64,000 nucleotides of DNA from positions 558,001 to 622,000 of the forward strand of contig JADFUC010000759.1 of assembly GCA_019722365.1 (NCBI GenBank). The letters run 5' to 3'. A program made the position numbers and the translations under genes. The stretch comes from Lithospermum erythrorhizon (Eukaryota; Streptophyta; Magnoliopsida; Boraginales; Boraginaceae). Position 1 is the stretch's first letter; each line of letters starts with the position of its first letter. Shown in pieces: positions 47,983 to 60,640 of this stretch. The notes under the pieces were generated by a model. That model was not told the origin of the DNA, ran no database searches, and saw nothing but the letters and a program-made list of their open reading frames with translations.

Positions 47983-47987
47983 ACTAC
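47983..47987. repeat. Target-site duplication ACTAC, left copy
   Basis: ACTAC precedes the inserted element and recurs at 56643-56647 directly after it. Four extra bases (TTCT) lie between it and the TG of the 5' LTR (47992). Confidence 0.65.
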
Positions 47988-49012
47988 TTCTTGTTTGGAA
48001 ATCAATGAGAATTGATTCCCACTTTTATTGTGCCGTTCGTGATTGTGTATCGATTCATTTATCGGGTTGGTTAAATGTGATTCTTTGGAACTTAGTATTA
48101 AAGCACAGTAATTGTATAATATTACTAAGTTTGGGTTCTCATGATAATTTAAGGGGTTATGAGCGATTGCTAGATCTTACTCATTAATCGTTATAATAAT
48201 AGTAATTGATCGATTATTATTATTATACAACTTACTATTATCTGAGCCTAGAAGGTCGCATACAGTGATAATTAAATTATATTTGTGCATGAAATTAAAC
48301 GAGACTTGTATATTGAGAAATGTATCTCTCAATATTTATATATTTGATAAATATATATTGATGAACATCAATTGGTTAAACTTACAAGTTTAATCAATTA
48401 AGCAATTGAAATTGATGAATAACTTGATAAGTTATTCGATAGTGACTCGTTAGTATTTTAATTGACTTGTTAAGTTAATTAAAATGGAACAACTCACTAG
48501 TAACTCAATATTTATTAGGAAGCCATAACGGTCTAATTAAGTTAACGAGTTAAGCTGATTTTCTTAACGAGTTATATGAGTGGAGATGGCAAATGGTATT
48601 TAAAGGAAGAGACAAGGTTTCGTTTCATGAAAATGAAAACCTTTACTTTCACTAGAATAACCGCCCCCTCCCGAAAGAAATGGAGGAGAATTTCTCTTCC
48701 ATTTTTTGTTAAATCATGACTCTAGCGAAGTTCAAGTTTCACGGATTCGATTCCACTCCCGGTGTGTAATGCCCGATCCCAGAAGGGCGTCATTTGGTGT
48801 TGGACAAGAAATTGAGAGGTTTCGAGGAGGCATTCCACGCTTAGGAGACATCTTCTTGAGGAGTTTGTTTCATTTTAGGTCTTCATTGCGAATGTAAAGA
48901 ACTCTTTTATTCATAATTACAATTATGTGTTTAAGATGGTATATCATTTTGAGAATCGAGATGTATGAATTTGGTGTTTTATCACAAATGAAATTCATAC
49001 TAGATTCTAACG
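47988..49012 (+). repeat. 5' LTR of the nested element
   Basis: From about TGTTTGGAAATCAATGAG (47992) to TAGATTCTAAC. Aligned by eye to 55610-56642 with long identical AT-rich blocks (TCAATTGGTTAAACTTACAA; CATAACGGTCTAATTAAGTT) and many small indels elsewhere. Confidence 0.9.
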
Positions 49013-51249
49013 ATTGGCCTCGAGCTTCTTCGAGTTTGATATGTTTTATCTAATTTGATTGTGTGTGTTGGCAGCATGGTTGTTAAATTAATTTATTCAT
49101 TTCGCAGTTTATATATTCAATTGATGAATATATAATATGAAAAAATCAACTTATTTTATATATTTTTCACATGGCTAGAATCATCATTTCATGTATTGAT
49201 TTTGATGATTTAATGTTTGACTAATTGTTTCATGAATTGAAAGGGATTAAAAAGGTGATTAATTTGTTTTTAATTTGAGGTAGAATCATTTTTATTTTAC
49301 AGTGAGGTTTAGAAATTTCAGAAATTACGAAATTAAATATGTGTTCTTGTTCTAGGGTTCATGCAGTTGTTTCGAATTTTTGAATTTTTAAGTACTCAAA
49401 ATTTTGTTGAATTTACGAATTGTTTTGGGTTTAATCAAGCTAGAAGTGTTTTGATAAAATTCCACTTGGGCGTGTTCAATAATGATATTGTTGATGTTCA
49501 AGAAAAATTCCAGAATTTTTGAATTTTTAGAGCCTCCAAATCCCATTTTTACAAAGTTCACCCGATTAATTTGGAAAAAGCGGCTGAAATGAATTACCAA
49601 AAATCGGTCGCGAACTTGCGAACAACCTCGGTGCGTCCGGTGCGAATTACAAAAATGTCGGTCGCCGTGCCTGCGGCAGCGTAGCGTGTCAACATGGGTG
49701 AGCGGGCGGCCGGTTTTGGTCGTTGAAGTTAGGTAAATCGTTTTTAGAAAACCCAAAATGTATTTTTATGTAATTATTTTTGGTTTAAAATTATTAGTAA
49801 TTATTAATTTAGGTTTAAATGTTAAGTCTTAAATTTTGTCATTAAGATAGTGAATATATATCTTGAATGACATTAAATTTGATTTACCTTTCCACCGTAA
49901 TTATTTTCATTAATTGATAATATTTGAAAATATTTTTCATGATGACTTTTAAATTTTAATTTTTGGAGTTAATTAGCATAAATGAGTATTCATGATTTAG
50001 TGGCTAATAATTATTTTAATAATTATGGGTAATCATATGTGAATATATTCAAAATTCAAAATTTACATTAATTGATAATTAATTGTAAAATAATGGGTAA
50101 TTAATTAGTCAATTATGAACACATTTAATCTCATTTCATTTAATATATGACATTAAGTGCATTTATTTGTTTTAATATTTTTCCCATATATATTGTTATG
50201 GAATGGAAATGAGGTATTTAGATATGACCCAGTTTAATTTATTTATTTACGATTACGTAATGCAGAGTAGTAATAAGCATTTCTTTGAGTCGTATTTCTT
50301 TTATTCTTGTATTCATTTACCCTTGTGACCTACATCTTGTCTAAGTTGGGTTAGAGTAGTAGTATGTCTTCTTTGTGTGGTGGCGTGAAGATAAGCGTTT
50401 CCACGAGGCGGCAGGAGAACTTGGTGTTTCGAGTGTGAAGAATACAAGACTTCTTGACTTTGTTAAGTCGCCAATAGGAGCATGTTAGCGTTTGGCTTGT
50501 TAAGTGGTAATAGAGTTACAGAAATTAAATACTCTATGTCTCCTCGATGTTTGTTATTTGTTTATTTTCATGTTGTGCTGTTTGTTGAATATGTGCTATC
50601 ATCGTGGTTAAATAAAGTTAAATAACATTAATCTCATCAATTAAAATTTAAGCAATGTATCGAAGCCAATTTTAAAGGATTGTGAAATCGGTTGCTTTAT
50701 CTTGGCCCAGCTATTTTGTGATGGCGAGGTGTTACGAGTTTTCTTGACTTTTGATGTAATGATGGATCATGTTAGTGATTTCCGCTGCGTTGTGGGCTTT
50801 CGGTGATCACTCAGTAACTATTTGGTTTTAACGAATTGGTATGCTTAACCGGTTTGTCGGAATCTGAAGTCGGGTAAAATAACTTGTATCAGTATCTTCA
50901 GTGAGCAAGGTTAATGTAGTTTCGTAATTGGTTGGTAACCTACTATTGTCTTTGGATTCAAAATGTATGCGATGTTAGTTTGAATAAAGGCGCCAGACTT
51001 TAATTACCTTACTTATTACTTTACATAATTGGTTGATAACCTACTATTATACTTGATTCAAAATGTATGCAGTGTTGCCGTTTGAGTCGAGTATAGTAGA
51101 TCTTGATACCTTGTACATTTTGTGAGATTTGAAGTACGGGTATTATATTTACAATTCATTTTGTAAATACGTATGGATTGTTTTGAACTACACTGTTTAT
51201 TTTAAGTTGCATATTTCCTATTATGTTTGGCATATTAAGTTTACCTATT

Positions 51250-54200
51250 TTATTCACCATTCATTGGGCAAACTAAATGCATGACTTTATAATGTGAAAT
51301 AAAATAAGTTAAGGAGAAATCCGAATGACTTGTTGAAACAAAGTGTTACAACGCGATCTTCTTCAACCATTGCAATCGGTTGTATGCTAATAGAGGATAA
51401 AACTTTAAAATACCACAAATATTTAAGACTTGATTCAATCGTATTTGATCGTTGCATGAACTTTGGTTCCAGTGAACAAAGTCACATGATTTGATTGAAG
51501 GATAATTAATCTTTGATTGATCAAAGGTGATGATGCTATGAACCAATATGTCATATTGTCTCTTGTACGAGCAGTAGCAAATAATAAATAGTTTGATCTG
51601 TTTTTATAACTTTCGATTGAAAAACTATTGAATGATCTTCAGATGTTGTGTATCGTTTCGGGACATGTGATTGGTATTTAGTTTCTTTAACATGATGAGA
51701 GCATGGTTCATGAATTGTGATGAAACAAAGCATAGTATGTAACCAAATAAGCAAAGGATTGTATCTATTAGGTTCTCATTAAGCATGCGGATAATTGAGC
51801 ATGGTACTTTACAAGTTGAAGTTAATGATTCACTTTATTATTTGAACTTAAACATAGAAAGAAGGATTTTAAAGTAACATTTAGGAAGATTGAAAGAGAG
51901 ATTTGATTAAATCTCGTATCTCGAATAATTTTGTTGTCAAAGGCTGTAATGTCTTGGTGGGCTATCGATTAATCGAGAACACTAGTTTTTGACTCACGTG
52001 ATTTAATCATGGATATGAGCCAAGTATAACAGCCATTTGGAAGACGAATCTGAAGAAAGTTGCCGAGGCTCTTGTGTAATGATGAAAACTCACATTATAA
52101 AGAGCACACGGTTTAAATCCTCCATGAAGATGTTTGCGATTCTAAACTATTTTCTTTGCACTAGTAAGAGTAGAAAAGAATGTCATGTTTGACTTACACG
52201 TTTCCATATCAGTGCATTGATTAAAGGAAACATTACTCTCTTCAAAAGGACGTAGGCAACAAGCGATTGAATAATACTTATGGATATGTGGCTGAGACGG
52301 ACTTGAGTATAATCTTGAAAGATTAACTAGAATCGACTCTTACTAGACTTAGTGGGAGGTTCGCTAGTCTAAATTAAGTTTGTATGTTTACATACAAGTT
52401 AATTGAAGATTTGAATCATTGAATACATCGAGTTGATAAAGGTATGAGGAAGGACCATATGAATACTATCAAGTTAGTCGGAAGTATCATCAGATATAAG
52501 TAGTATATCGTCGAAGAATGAGACATCATTCAATCATAAAGCGTACTTGTTGAATGCGTAATTAAAGAATTGTGTTTAATGAAGTTAAAACACAAATGGA
52601 TGAATCTTTCAATTTAGCGTACCAAGATAATTTCATTCCAACCTTAGATGTGTCATTAGTTGAGTGATACAGTAAGGATTGTGTTTAGCATTAAATTTGA
52701 AACACAAAGAATGAAATAATTTCACATAATGAGATTCTTTTACCTACCTTTAAATTAATTTATTCATATTCAGCGTGAAGAGCAACTCAAGAGTTGGGTT
52801 TGATAAAAAAACTTTGAAGCGTCTAGGTATAGGATTAAGTTAATTATTATGTGTTTTGTGGTAGACATAATTTAACTCAGATCGAAGTTGATATTAAGTC
52901 ATTTGGCATAACGGAAGGAAGGCTGGTATTTATTTCCATCGCTATAGTGTCGCAATTTATTGTACATGAGGAGTCTCTTATGAGTACAAATAGTGAAATA
53001 AATATGTGACTTGAATCATTCAAGTGGCTCAAGTAGGAGATGCAATCCGATTATTAGAACCGCCCGGTTATGTCGAGAATGTCCGCCTTGATGTATTTAA
53101 AGCTAAATGCGGTGATACAAATGACAACATGAATAAATAATACTCGATAAATGACTTGAGCTCATTTAAATGAAATAAAATGTGAATACGTAGGTTGAGT
53201 ATAAAGCTCTATTTTATCTTACGGATGGTGATTAAATAGGGGAGTAAGAGCGTTCTATATTACTTTTAGGATGGTGAATCATCGAAGTAATAAATGTAAT
53301 CTCGTGCAAATGAGCAATCGAGTCATGAATGGCGTTTGTCGTACATTTGATTGAGAAACCAAGATTAAACATATTAATTGGTTGGTATGCTCATGTTTAT
53401 TTCAAACTTTCTTGCATTGTTATTCCCTGAAGTTGTAACATGTGGGTCTAAGCAAATTATCAAAGAATGTTCCTAAGTAATGATCGGCGATAGTGGATAC
53501 TTGACATTGTTATTGGAACTCAATCTCGGCGAGAATGTATAAGAAAGTTTCTATACTCTTTAGAATCTAAAAGTTGCAAACTTAAGATTGAGTATAATGG
53601 AGTTAAATTCCTTTGATACTTGATGAAAATCAATAAGTATCGAGAGTGATGAAAACTTTAAGGTTCCTTAAAGGTTAGTGGGAGGCATGCTTTGCATAAA
53701 TGAAGTTTATATAAATGTTGATAAATCTTCCTGACGCTTAAAAGGTATAGTAGTGATTAGATGCTTACATACGTTTGTGAGCCTAGATACATATGTGACA
53801 CATGTTATGATCGGTCGCATTATATATATGTGAGCATGACATTTGCTTGTTAAGTTTAGATGTCATGAAGCTTGGGGAGTGATTGAAATCTATAATAGAT
53901 TAAATTCTATAAATAGATAGATTCTCTTTATTGACCAAGAGGCAACTCTTCGTTAAATTACAATCCCACGGCTCAATAAGGCTGCATTAATGAAATTGAA
54001 GTTTGAAGTCTATTACATAATAATATGATTCACCGTATGCCGCGTCGAGGTCGTGTGTTGTGCGCCTTGACTATGGCGTAGCATGATTCCGTGGTGGAAT
54101 TGTGAAGTTTTTACTAAAGGTATTCCGCAGCGGATTAGGAATACGACGTGGCTTTAAGGAATAGAGGTAACTATAGTTACATGGAATGGATCAGTTGTTG

Positions 54201-54890
54201 ATCTTCACTTGTAACTGAATGTGATAGTAGCATTATGGACAGTTGTACCATATGAAAAGCTATTAGCCAAGAATTTCAATAATAGGACTGAGTCTAGTAT
54301 GCTCGATGAGTAAACTAAAAGGAAACTTGAACTCGGTATTACAACTTGACCAGTCAATCTGTTTTGTTGGTAATGTTGTTAAAATAATATGCATTTAATA
54401 AGGCGGTTGTGTTTTAACACACTTCGAGTTGTGTTGTAAACCTGCAGATAGAACCCGAGAAATGGATTTGAAATCCATTTGATCGTAGTCGTGCGTGGCC
54501 CCATGTCGGGATAATCTTAGTCATCAATGATTCCTTGGTTGAGAGACCGGGTGATGAATGTAATTTGCTTGTAAGTAGCGTTCGGATAAAGGATGCTGAT
54601 CAACATCACTTTTAACTTTACTGTCTTTGGAATAACCCTAGAAGTCATGCGAGCATGGGATCCGTGTATGGATTTAAGCATGCGTCGGAGTTAATCCTTC
54701 CCTATTGATTCAACCAAGTTTGGTTTTCACGAGCTTAATGAAGGAACTGAACGTGACAAAGTTCAGTGGGAGCTAGTTCATTCACTTTCTGGAATAAGTT
54801 AAATGATTGATTAAAACAAAAGTTCCTTTGTGTTTTAATCCGATTGTTAACTAAACTGCATGAATCAGTGATTCATTCATATAGTTACCC
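51250..54890 (+). other. Non-coding interior of the nested element
   Basis: AT-rich sequence with dense stops on both strands. No retroviral-type protein motif (CCHC knuckle, DTG-like protease, YVDD, integrase HHCC) was found. The short open frames at 51346-51754 (minus strand) have no domain. Confidence 0.6.
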
Positions 54891-55609
54891 ATTATTTATT
54901 TCACATGTCGTTGAAATATATAATATACATGTATTGTATCTTCGATGAGTGAAAAGTTAAATCCACCAGGTTAGTCATGCTTTCTAAAGAGGCAAAGAAT
55001 TGTTGATTCTGCGTGCTGAGCCTAGAAACATAGGATAGTCGAGGAGCAGTCGGGATGCGATAGTTAGAGGCGACAAGCATCAAATGACTAACATGGTGTT
55101 TTGATTAGTGATCAAGATTGATCACGTTAGCCTGCAGGACTAGATCCCGGTAGGTAGGTGCGGTCACGGTAGTAAGGAGGCTGGCCGAAACGAATTCATA
55201 GAAGATATGTATATCTATGTCCTATGATATTTGTTTAGAATTTTAGGTTCGACAATTCTTAGACCTACGATATATAACTATATGTGTTATATAAGCTCTG
55301 TACTTTGACTATGACGAGCGTGCACTTAGCGGGATTACAACGGCATATGTTGGGTGTACCCCGATGAGAATATAGCGATAGATGTTGATATATTGGGAGG
55401 GATTTATCCAGGTCCTTGATATACAAGGAAGATCTCGGGCCTCTCACGGTTAGTGTGATTGGTTTTATGGGATGCCATAAATGCTTGGTCGATTCAAAAG
55501 TCGAGTAAAAGAAAGTTGTGGGTGTTTAAAGCTGCAACTTATGGTTAGCTTACGACTAGAATCGCGATAAAGGAATTGTAAAAATGTCGTCCAAGGGCAA
55601 ATTAGGGAG

Positions 55610-56642
55610 TGTTGGAAATCAATGAGAATTGATTCCCTTTTATTGTGTCCGTTGCGATAATTGTGTATCGGTCGTTTACCGGGTTAGTTAAATATTGATA
55701 CTTTGGGCTTAGTGTTACTTCAGTAATTGTATATTCTTAGTTTGGGTTACTAAGCTGATAATTTAGGGGCTATATGAGTGATTGCTAGATCTTACTCGTG
55801 TCGTTATAATAATAGTAATTGGTCGATTATTATTATTATATAACTTGCAATATCGAGCCTAGAAGGTCCATAGCATGCAGTGATATTCGAGGAATTATAT
55901 ATTTCATGCATGAAATTAAGCGAGAGACTTAATATATTGAGAAATGTATCTACCGATATTTATATATTTGATAAATATACATTGATGAGAACATCAATTG
56001 GTTAAACTTACAAGTTTAATCAATTACTTGATTGAAATCGATGAATAACGATAAGTTATTAGATAGTGACTCGTTAGTATTTTAATTGACTTGTTAAGTT
56101 AATTAAATGGAGCAACTCACTAGTAACTCGTTATTTGATTGGAAGCCATAACGGTCTAATTAAGTTAACGAGTTAAGCATTTGATTTCTTGAGTTGTTTG
56201 GTGGAAGTGGCAAATGGTATTTAAAGGAAAGAGGCAAGTTTTTTTCATTTCATGAAAATGAAAACCACTTTGCCTCCATACAGAATAATCGCCCCGCCAC
56301 TAGAGAAATGGAGGAGAATTTCTCTTGGTACGTTACGTCCTTGACTCTAGCGAGTTCAAGTACAGGGGAAGTTCGATTCCCTCTGGTGTGTCTGTTGATC
56401 TAAGAGAGGACATCATTTAGTGTTGGACAAAAGAAATTGGAGAGGTTTCCCGAGGAGGCATTCGCTTAGAGGCATCTTCTTGAGGGAGTTGGTTTCGTTT
56501 TAAGTCTTCATTTGCGAATGTAAGAACTCTTTTTATTCATAAGTGCAATTATGTATTTTAGATTAATTTATATCATTTTGGGGATCGGGATATGTATGAA
56601 TTTAGTGTTTATCATGAATGAAATTCATCTTAGATTCTAACA
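55610..56642 (+). repeat. 3' LTR of the nested element
   Basis: TGTTGGAAATCAATGAGAAT to TTAGATTCTAACA (TG...CA ends), preceded by the purine-rich AAGGGCAAATTAGGGAG that serves as polypurine tract. Confidence 0.9.
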
Positions 56643-56647
56643 ACTAC
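56643..56647. repeat. Target-site duplication ACTAC, right copy
   Basis: Directly follows the CA end of the 3' LTR. See 47983-47987. Confidence 0.75.
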
Positions 56648-56849
56648 ATGTATATATTATATGTAAATTTAAACATATAGAGAGATAGCAAACAAATATT
56701 AAAATATAGAAGCTTAATAATATTCAAATATTTGTTCACATGTAAAGTAGATACATCTTGGCTAAAATTTCGCCTATAGCCGTACTGACGTCTGTCACAA
56801 GACCTATGTTTCTTCGTACTCATCAAATGCTTTGCCGACTTAATGGTTT

Positions 56850-57280
56850 TAGTGATTGGAAGCGAGATTGGCCTCTATTTACACTTTACATACTTTGGCG
56901 TCGCCTCATCAGCGTATCTGTCGGGTGATCTTTACGAGTTCTTGGACTTGTGATGTGCTGGGGTTCCTTGGCTTGAGCTATTTGCCCCGATATTGTCCGC
57001 AAAGCAACTCAGTGGTCACCGATCTTTGGAGTACTACACCAAGTTCGGTCACGAATTTCTTTATCAATCTTCTTTCGCGGGCAGGGCCGTTGCGATGTAC
57101 TCGAATTACGTGGTAGAATGGAAGCAGCGAGTACTGTTGGAACTCCTCCAATCTTGCTCCACCGTTGAGACGAAATACATACCCAGGCCCGGAAGCGATA
57201 GTCGTCTCTGTCGGTTTAGCTGGCGTCGGTGTACCATCGGCTCTTAACTCTTGTCTCGCGTATACAGAAAGCATATTTAG
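56850..57280 (-). pseudogene. copia RNase H remnant
   Basis: Minus-strand frame 57274-56978 contains GYVFRLNGGA and then, shifted, IKKFVTELGVV and TELLCG, matching the copia RNase H region (TGYVF.LNGGAVSW and the later ELGVVPS..LLCDN). The central Glu-bearing part is out of frame. It lies downstream of the RT in the minus-strand element. Confidence 0.8.
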
Positions 57281-58250
57281 TTCTTACCGAGATACTTCAA
57301 GATCGCGACTGCTTTGCAATCGATTAGGCTTTACTTTGGATTAGCTTGATATCGCAGTTGCGGCAGTGCGTATTAAGACACATCAGTGCAGTGCGCGACA
57401 TAGCATACATGATGGATCCCTATAGCCGAGAAGCGTGGGTATGTCACCCGTTACGTTGCATCTCATTATTTAGTAATTGGAGACATTTTGTGCTCTGGCG
57501 AGTTGAACTCCATGTCTCGTGGGGGAGATTACCGCTTCTTGGAATTACTCATGTTGAACTGCGGTACCTTATTCGCAAGTATCTGACAAAGTCAATCGAC
57601 CTACGGCTCGATCTCGGTGGATCTTTTTATTCGAGTATATATTGTCTTACTTTAAGTCGCCCCGTTGAGAAGCGTTGCACGGCCGATCCTTATTTGAGTT
57701 TAGTAACTGCGTTGTTTCCAATGATAAGTATGTCATCGACATACGAACTATAAGTTATATATAACTCCCGAGCTTACCTTGCTTGCGTACACGAATTCTT
57801 CTTCTTTCTTGATGAAACCAAACTCTTTGATTGATTAAGTAAAACATAGATTCAATTAACGGGATGCGGATTTAAGACCATAAATGGACTTTGCAACTTG
57901 CATACCTTAGGTCCTTTAGGACATGTAAAGCACGGAGGTTGTACCGTGTACACATCTTCCTCTAAATTTCATTCGGGGAAGCCGATCTTTCATCCATTTC
58001 CATATTTCATAGTCATGAAATGCGGCGATAGCTAAAACATCGGGGCCAGTTTAAGCGTAGCCAGCTGGCGAAATAGTTCGTCATAGTCCCGCTCCGTGAA
58101 CACATTTGAAACCTTCGCTCACAGTCTAGCTTTGAAAACATCAACGTTTCCGTCTTTATCGGCGTGTTTTCTTCTTAAATACTCATTTACACATTCAATA
58201 GGCGAGCCCCGTTGTTAAATCAGCCGAGACCCGAAACCTAAATTTTGAGT
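57281..58250 (-). pseudogene. copia reverse transcriptase remnant, YVDD retained
   Basis: Reading leftwards, positions 57743-57714 encode YVDDILIIGN, the copia RT catalytic box with both Asp residues, followed by NAVTKLK and a stop. The segments on either side are frameshifted, so no complete enzyme can be made. RNase H follows to the left and integrase lies to the right, the normal copia order. Confidence 0.85.
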
Positions 58251-59350
58251 ACATGGGAATCCATCTCAGATAGCATGGCTATTTGCCATTTGTTAGCATC
58301 ACTTGCTATTCATTGCTTCTTTTGTAAGTGGGCTGCATCACTTTCAACGATGAAAGCCGCGTACAACGCTCTGGTTCGTGGCGATCACTGTTGGATGCCT
58401 GGGGTTGGTTAACTCGCGATTTCACACACGTGGATCAAACTGAATTAACTATGAAAGAAGGTACCAATTCTTGTGGTGGTAATCGGATGCCTCTGCATTA
58501 GATGCATCGACATTGACCATCGGCTTGAGCTTAAATCGAAGATGAACGCCCGTTACTTAGTCACCACGGACAAATATTCTTTTCAAAGGAATACTCGCAT
58601 TCTATGATAGAAGATTTTATTCTCTAACTTGGATAGAAATGAAAGTAACCAAGAAAAATTTGTTTCCACTTGGATATCCTATGAAATAGCATTTATCGAT
58701 TTGGGCACAAGTTTATCTTTTGTTAATCTTTTAACGTAAGGCACCACCGGTCCCGAATCTTGAGAAAAAACTTAACTTAAGGAATCTTCGAATACCTGCA
58801 GGTTCATTAAGGGGTTTTATCTCATGACTTGGTTGGACATCTGTTTAAGGTAAGTGCCGCTTAAGTGCGTATCCCGAAATTAGCGGTAGATCGGATAGGC
58901 TCATCATAGATCGAACCATGTCAAGAAGGTCCGATTTCCTTTCGGACACACCGTTATCTTTATTAGCGTTCTAGCTGGAGTGAGTTGTGAAAGCAATGCA
59001 CTCTCTAAGATGAGTATTGAACTAGTGACTCAAATATTCTCCACTACATCGGACCGGAGAATCTTTATTGTCTTGTTCAATTGGTTTTATAATTCATTTG
59101 GAATTCCTTGAATTTACCAGGACTACGTGTTTGTGTCTCATGAATCACATGAAAACCGTATCTCTTATGTCGTCGGTAAATGTAATGAAGTAGTTATAAT
59201 ATATAACTGCGGATGTGTTCATTGGCTTGCGTCGGTGTGTATGATACGACAACTCAACGTTCTTTCATTTTAAGCCAGCGAAAAGCATTTTGGTCATTTT
59301 GCCCCAGCCCAGGAGCTAACGCTTATCGTATGATTCATAGCCGAAACCTT
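58251..59350 (-). pseudogene. copia integrase region, heavily decayed
   Basis: Placed by position between the GAG-pre-integrase motif (59.4 kb) and RT (57.7 kb). I could not read a clean catalytic D-D-E set; frameshifts and stops are frequent in all frames. Confidence 0.5.
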
Positions 59351-59740
59351 AGTATTCGCGGGAATTAGGTTTCTTTTATTCGGTTACCGTTAATGTGACC
59401 TGATGCAATGCCATAGGTATGTTTGTTTAAGTGGATTGGAAGCTTATTCCGTTTTAAGTTTATGTTATATGACTCGTTAATCGTGTCACAAAGCATTATA
59501 TGAAGGAATACCATTTTGAGGGAGGCGGTACGAAACCAACATCCCGTTCTGGTGATCCTAAATTCATCGGGATCTATTGAAAATGAAAAACCATCATTAT
59601 TCAAAACAGAAATAGAAATAATATTCCTGCAAATCGCAGGTACATAGTAAACCGGTGATAAGTTCAAAACAAGGCCCGTGGGCAAATTTAAACTAATGGA
59701 TCCCTCACTACTTGAGAACACTTGACATGACGCCATTTCT
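59351..59740 (-). pseudogene. copia protease/GAG-pre-integrase segment
   Basis: Minus-strand frame 59736-59365 (123 codons) reads LNLPTGLVLNLSPVYYVPAI then CRNIISISVLNNDGFSF, the end of the copia protease region. A later piece, ASGHINGNRIKET, corresponds to the pre-integrase motif (normally CRLGHIN..RI) in shifted frame. It is the longest open copia segment in this element. Confidence 0.85.
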
Positions 59741-60640
59741 CATGTGATTTTGGTCTTACAACGATTTCTGCATATTCGACAAATATGAGAACCACAACCC
59801 CGTGTCTAGCGCCTCTGAAGTAGAATTGGTGTCTGAGCTTGGCCAACATGCAATACACAGCAGAATTTGACGTCGTGAGACCATTCTTTCTATCATCGTG
59901 AACTTCTGGTCATTTCAGGTGACCCTAGAGTTTCAAATAATGACACTTTTCATCATACAAGCTCCTCCGCTCCGGCAGGATTACTAGAACTGGCCTTGCC
60001 CATTAAACTTAACTTCTTCTTCTTAAACTTACGCTGTTTTGGACCACCAAAACAAAAGAATAGAAGTTTTAATTACCAAGATTCGTCTCGGCATTAAATG
60101 ATCATGTCTTATGCGGTTCGTCTAGAGATAACTCAAACTTGTGCATATTGAAGTTCATGACAAAGCGAGAGGAATTTGTCGGGGAAGGCTTGGGGATGAG
60201 ATCACGGCCCGATTCTTTGGAGGCAGTGCCGGGCGTTAAATTCGTCGACGAGCCAATCATTTTAATGATATGGCCGAACTGTGGCTGTCGGATTCCCAGG
60301 CTTTCTTTGTCCACGAGCCTGAGGCGATTAATCGTATCTACCGTTTTAAACTCGCTTCGAATAATTCCTCGAGTTGCCGGTATATGTCATATGCTTCCAC
60401 GCTTTTCATATTGAATTTGGAGCGAAGGTTCCATATTGGCAAGCATGAGACATTGGACATCCCAGCAACGTCGGACTTGTGCTTTTTTGTGGGATCCGCA
60501 CTTTTCCAGATGGGAGGCCTTGTCGTTAGGTTTCGCGGGAACCTTATTGTTGGCAGCGTATTGATCCTCTCTGCTTTGAGAATGATTCTGCCAGTTCGAA
60601 CCCTTCGTCAAATTAATTGATACGCACCTTTTCAAGTGTT
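59741..60640 (-). pseudogene. copia gag remnant
   Basis: Minus strand. 60314-60102 contains GHIIKMIGSSTNL and, further on, SSRFVMNFNMHKFELSLDE, matching the copia capsid segment that normally reads GHMIKMI..L and FVMNY.M.K...L.ELLNML. The N-terminal part is at 60635-60387. A Lys-rich stretch near 60000-60045 (QRKFKKKKLSLMGKA) is the linker before the zinc knuckle, which is not intact. Confidence 0.75.

Larger units (their letters stand above)
47988..56642 (+). mobile_element. Nested non-autonomous LTR element (LARD-like), same family as its host element
   Basis: LTRs 47988-49012 and 55610-56642 (about 1.03 kb) enclose 6.6 kb. The leader (about 49.6-51.2 kb) matches, reversed, the leader of the minus-strand copia element at 60.7-62.1 kb (for example TAAAATTTAAGCA, AGCCAATTTTAAAG, AACCTACTATTATAC, TTCAAAATGTATGC). 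The 3' part (about 54.9-55.6 kb) matches 47.3-47.99 kb reversed. Between them, 51.2-54.9 kb has stops in all frames and no gag or pol motif that I can find. It would have to move using proteins from its coding relative. Confidence 0.8.

Noticed and set aside
49388..49756. 122-codon minus-strand frame in the nested element
   Set aside because: It lies in the leader shared with the copia relative, is not conserved as a frame at 62.0-62.1 kb, and has no domain.
57346..57753. 135-codon + strand frame
   Set aside because: It is the reverse of the copia RT segment that encodes YVDDILIIGN on the minus strand.
60139..60620. Two + strand frames of 91 and 116 codons
   Set aside because: They are complements of the copia gag segments on the minus strand.
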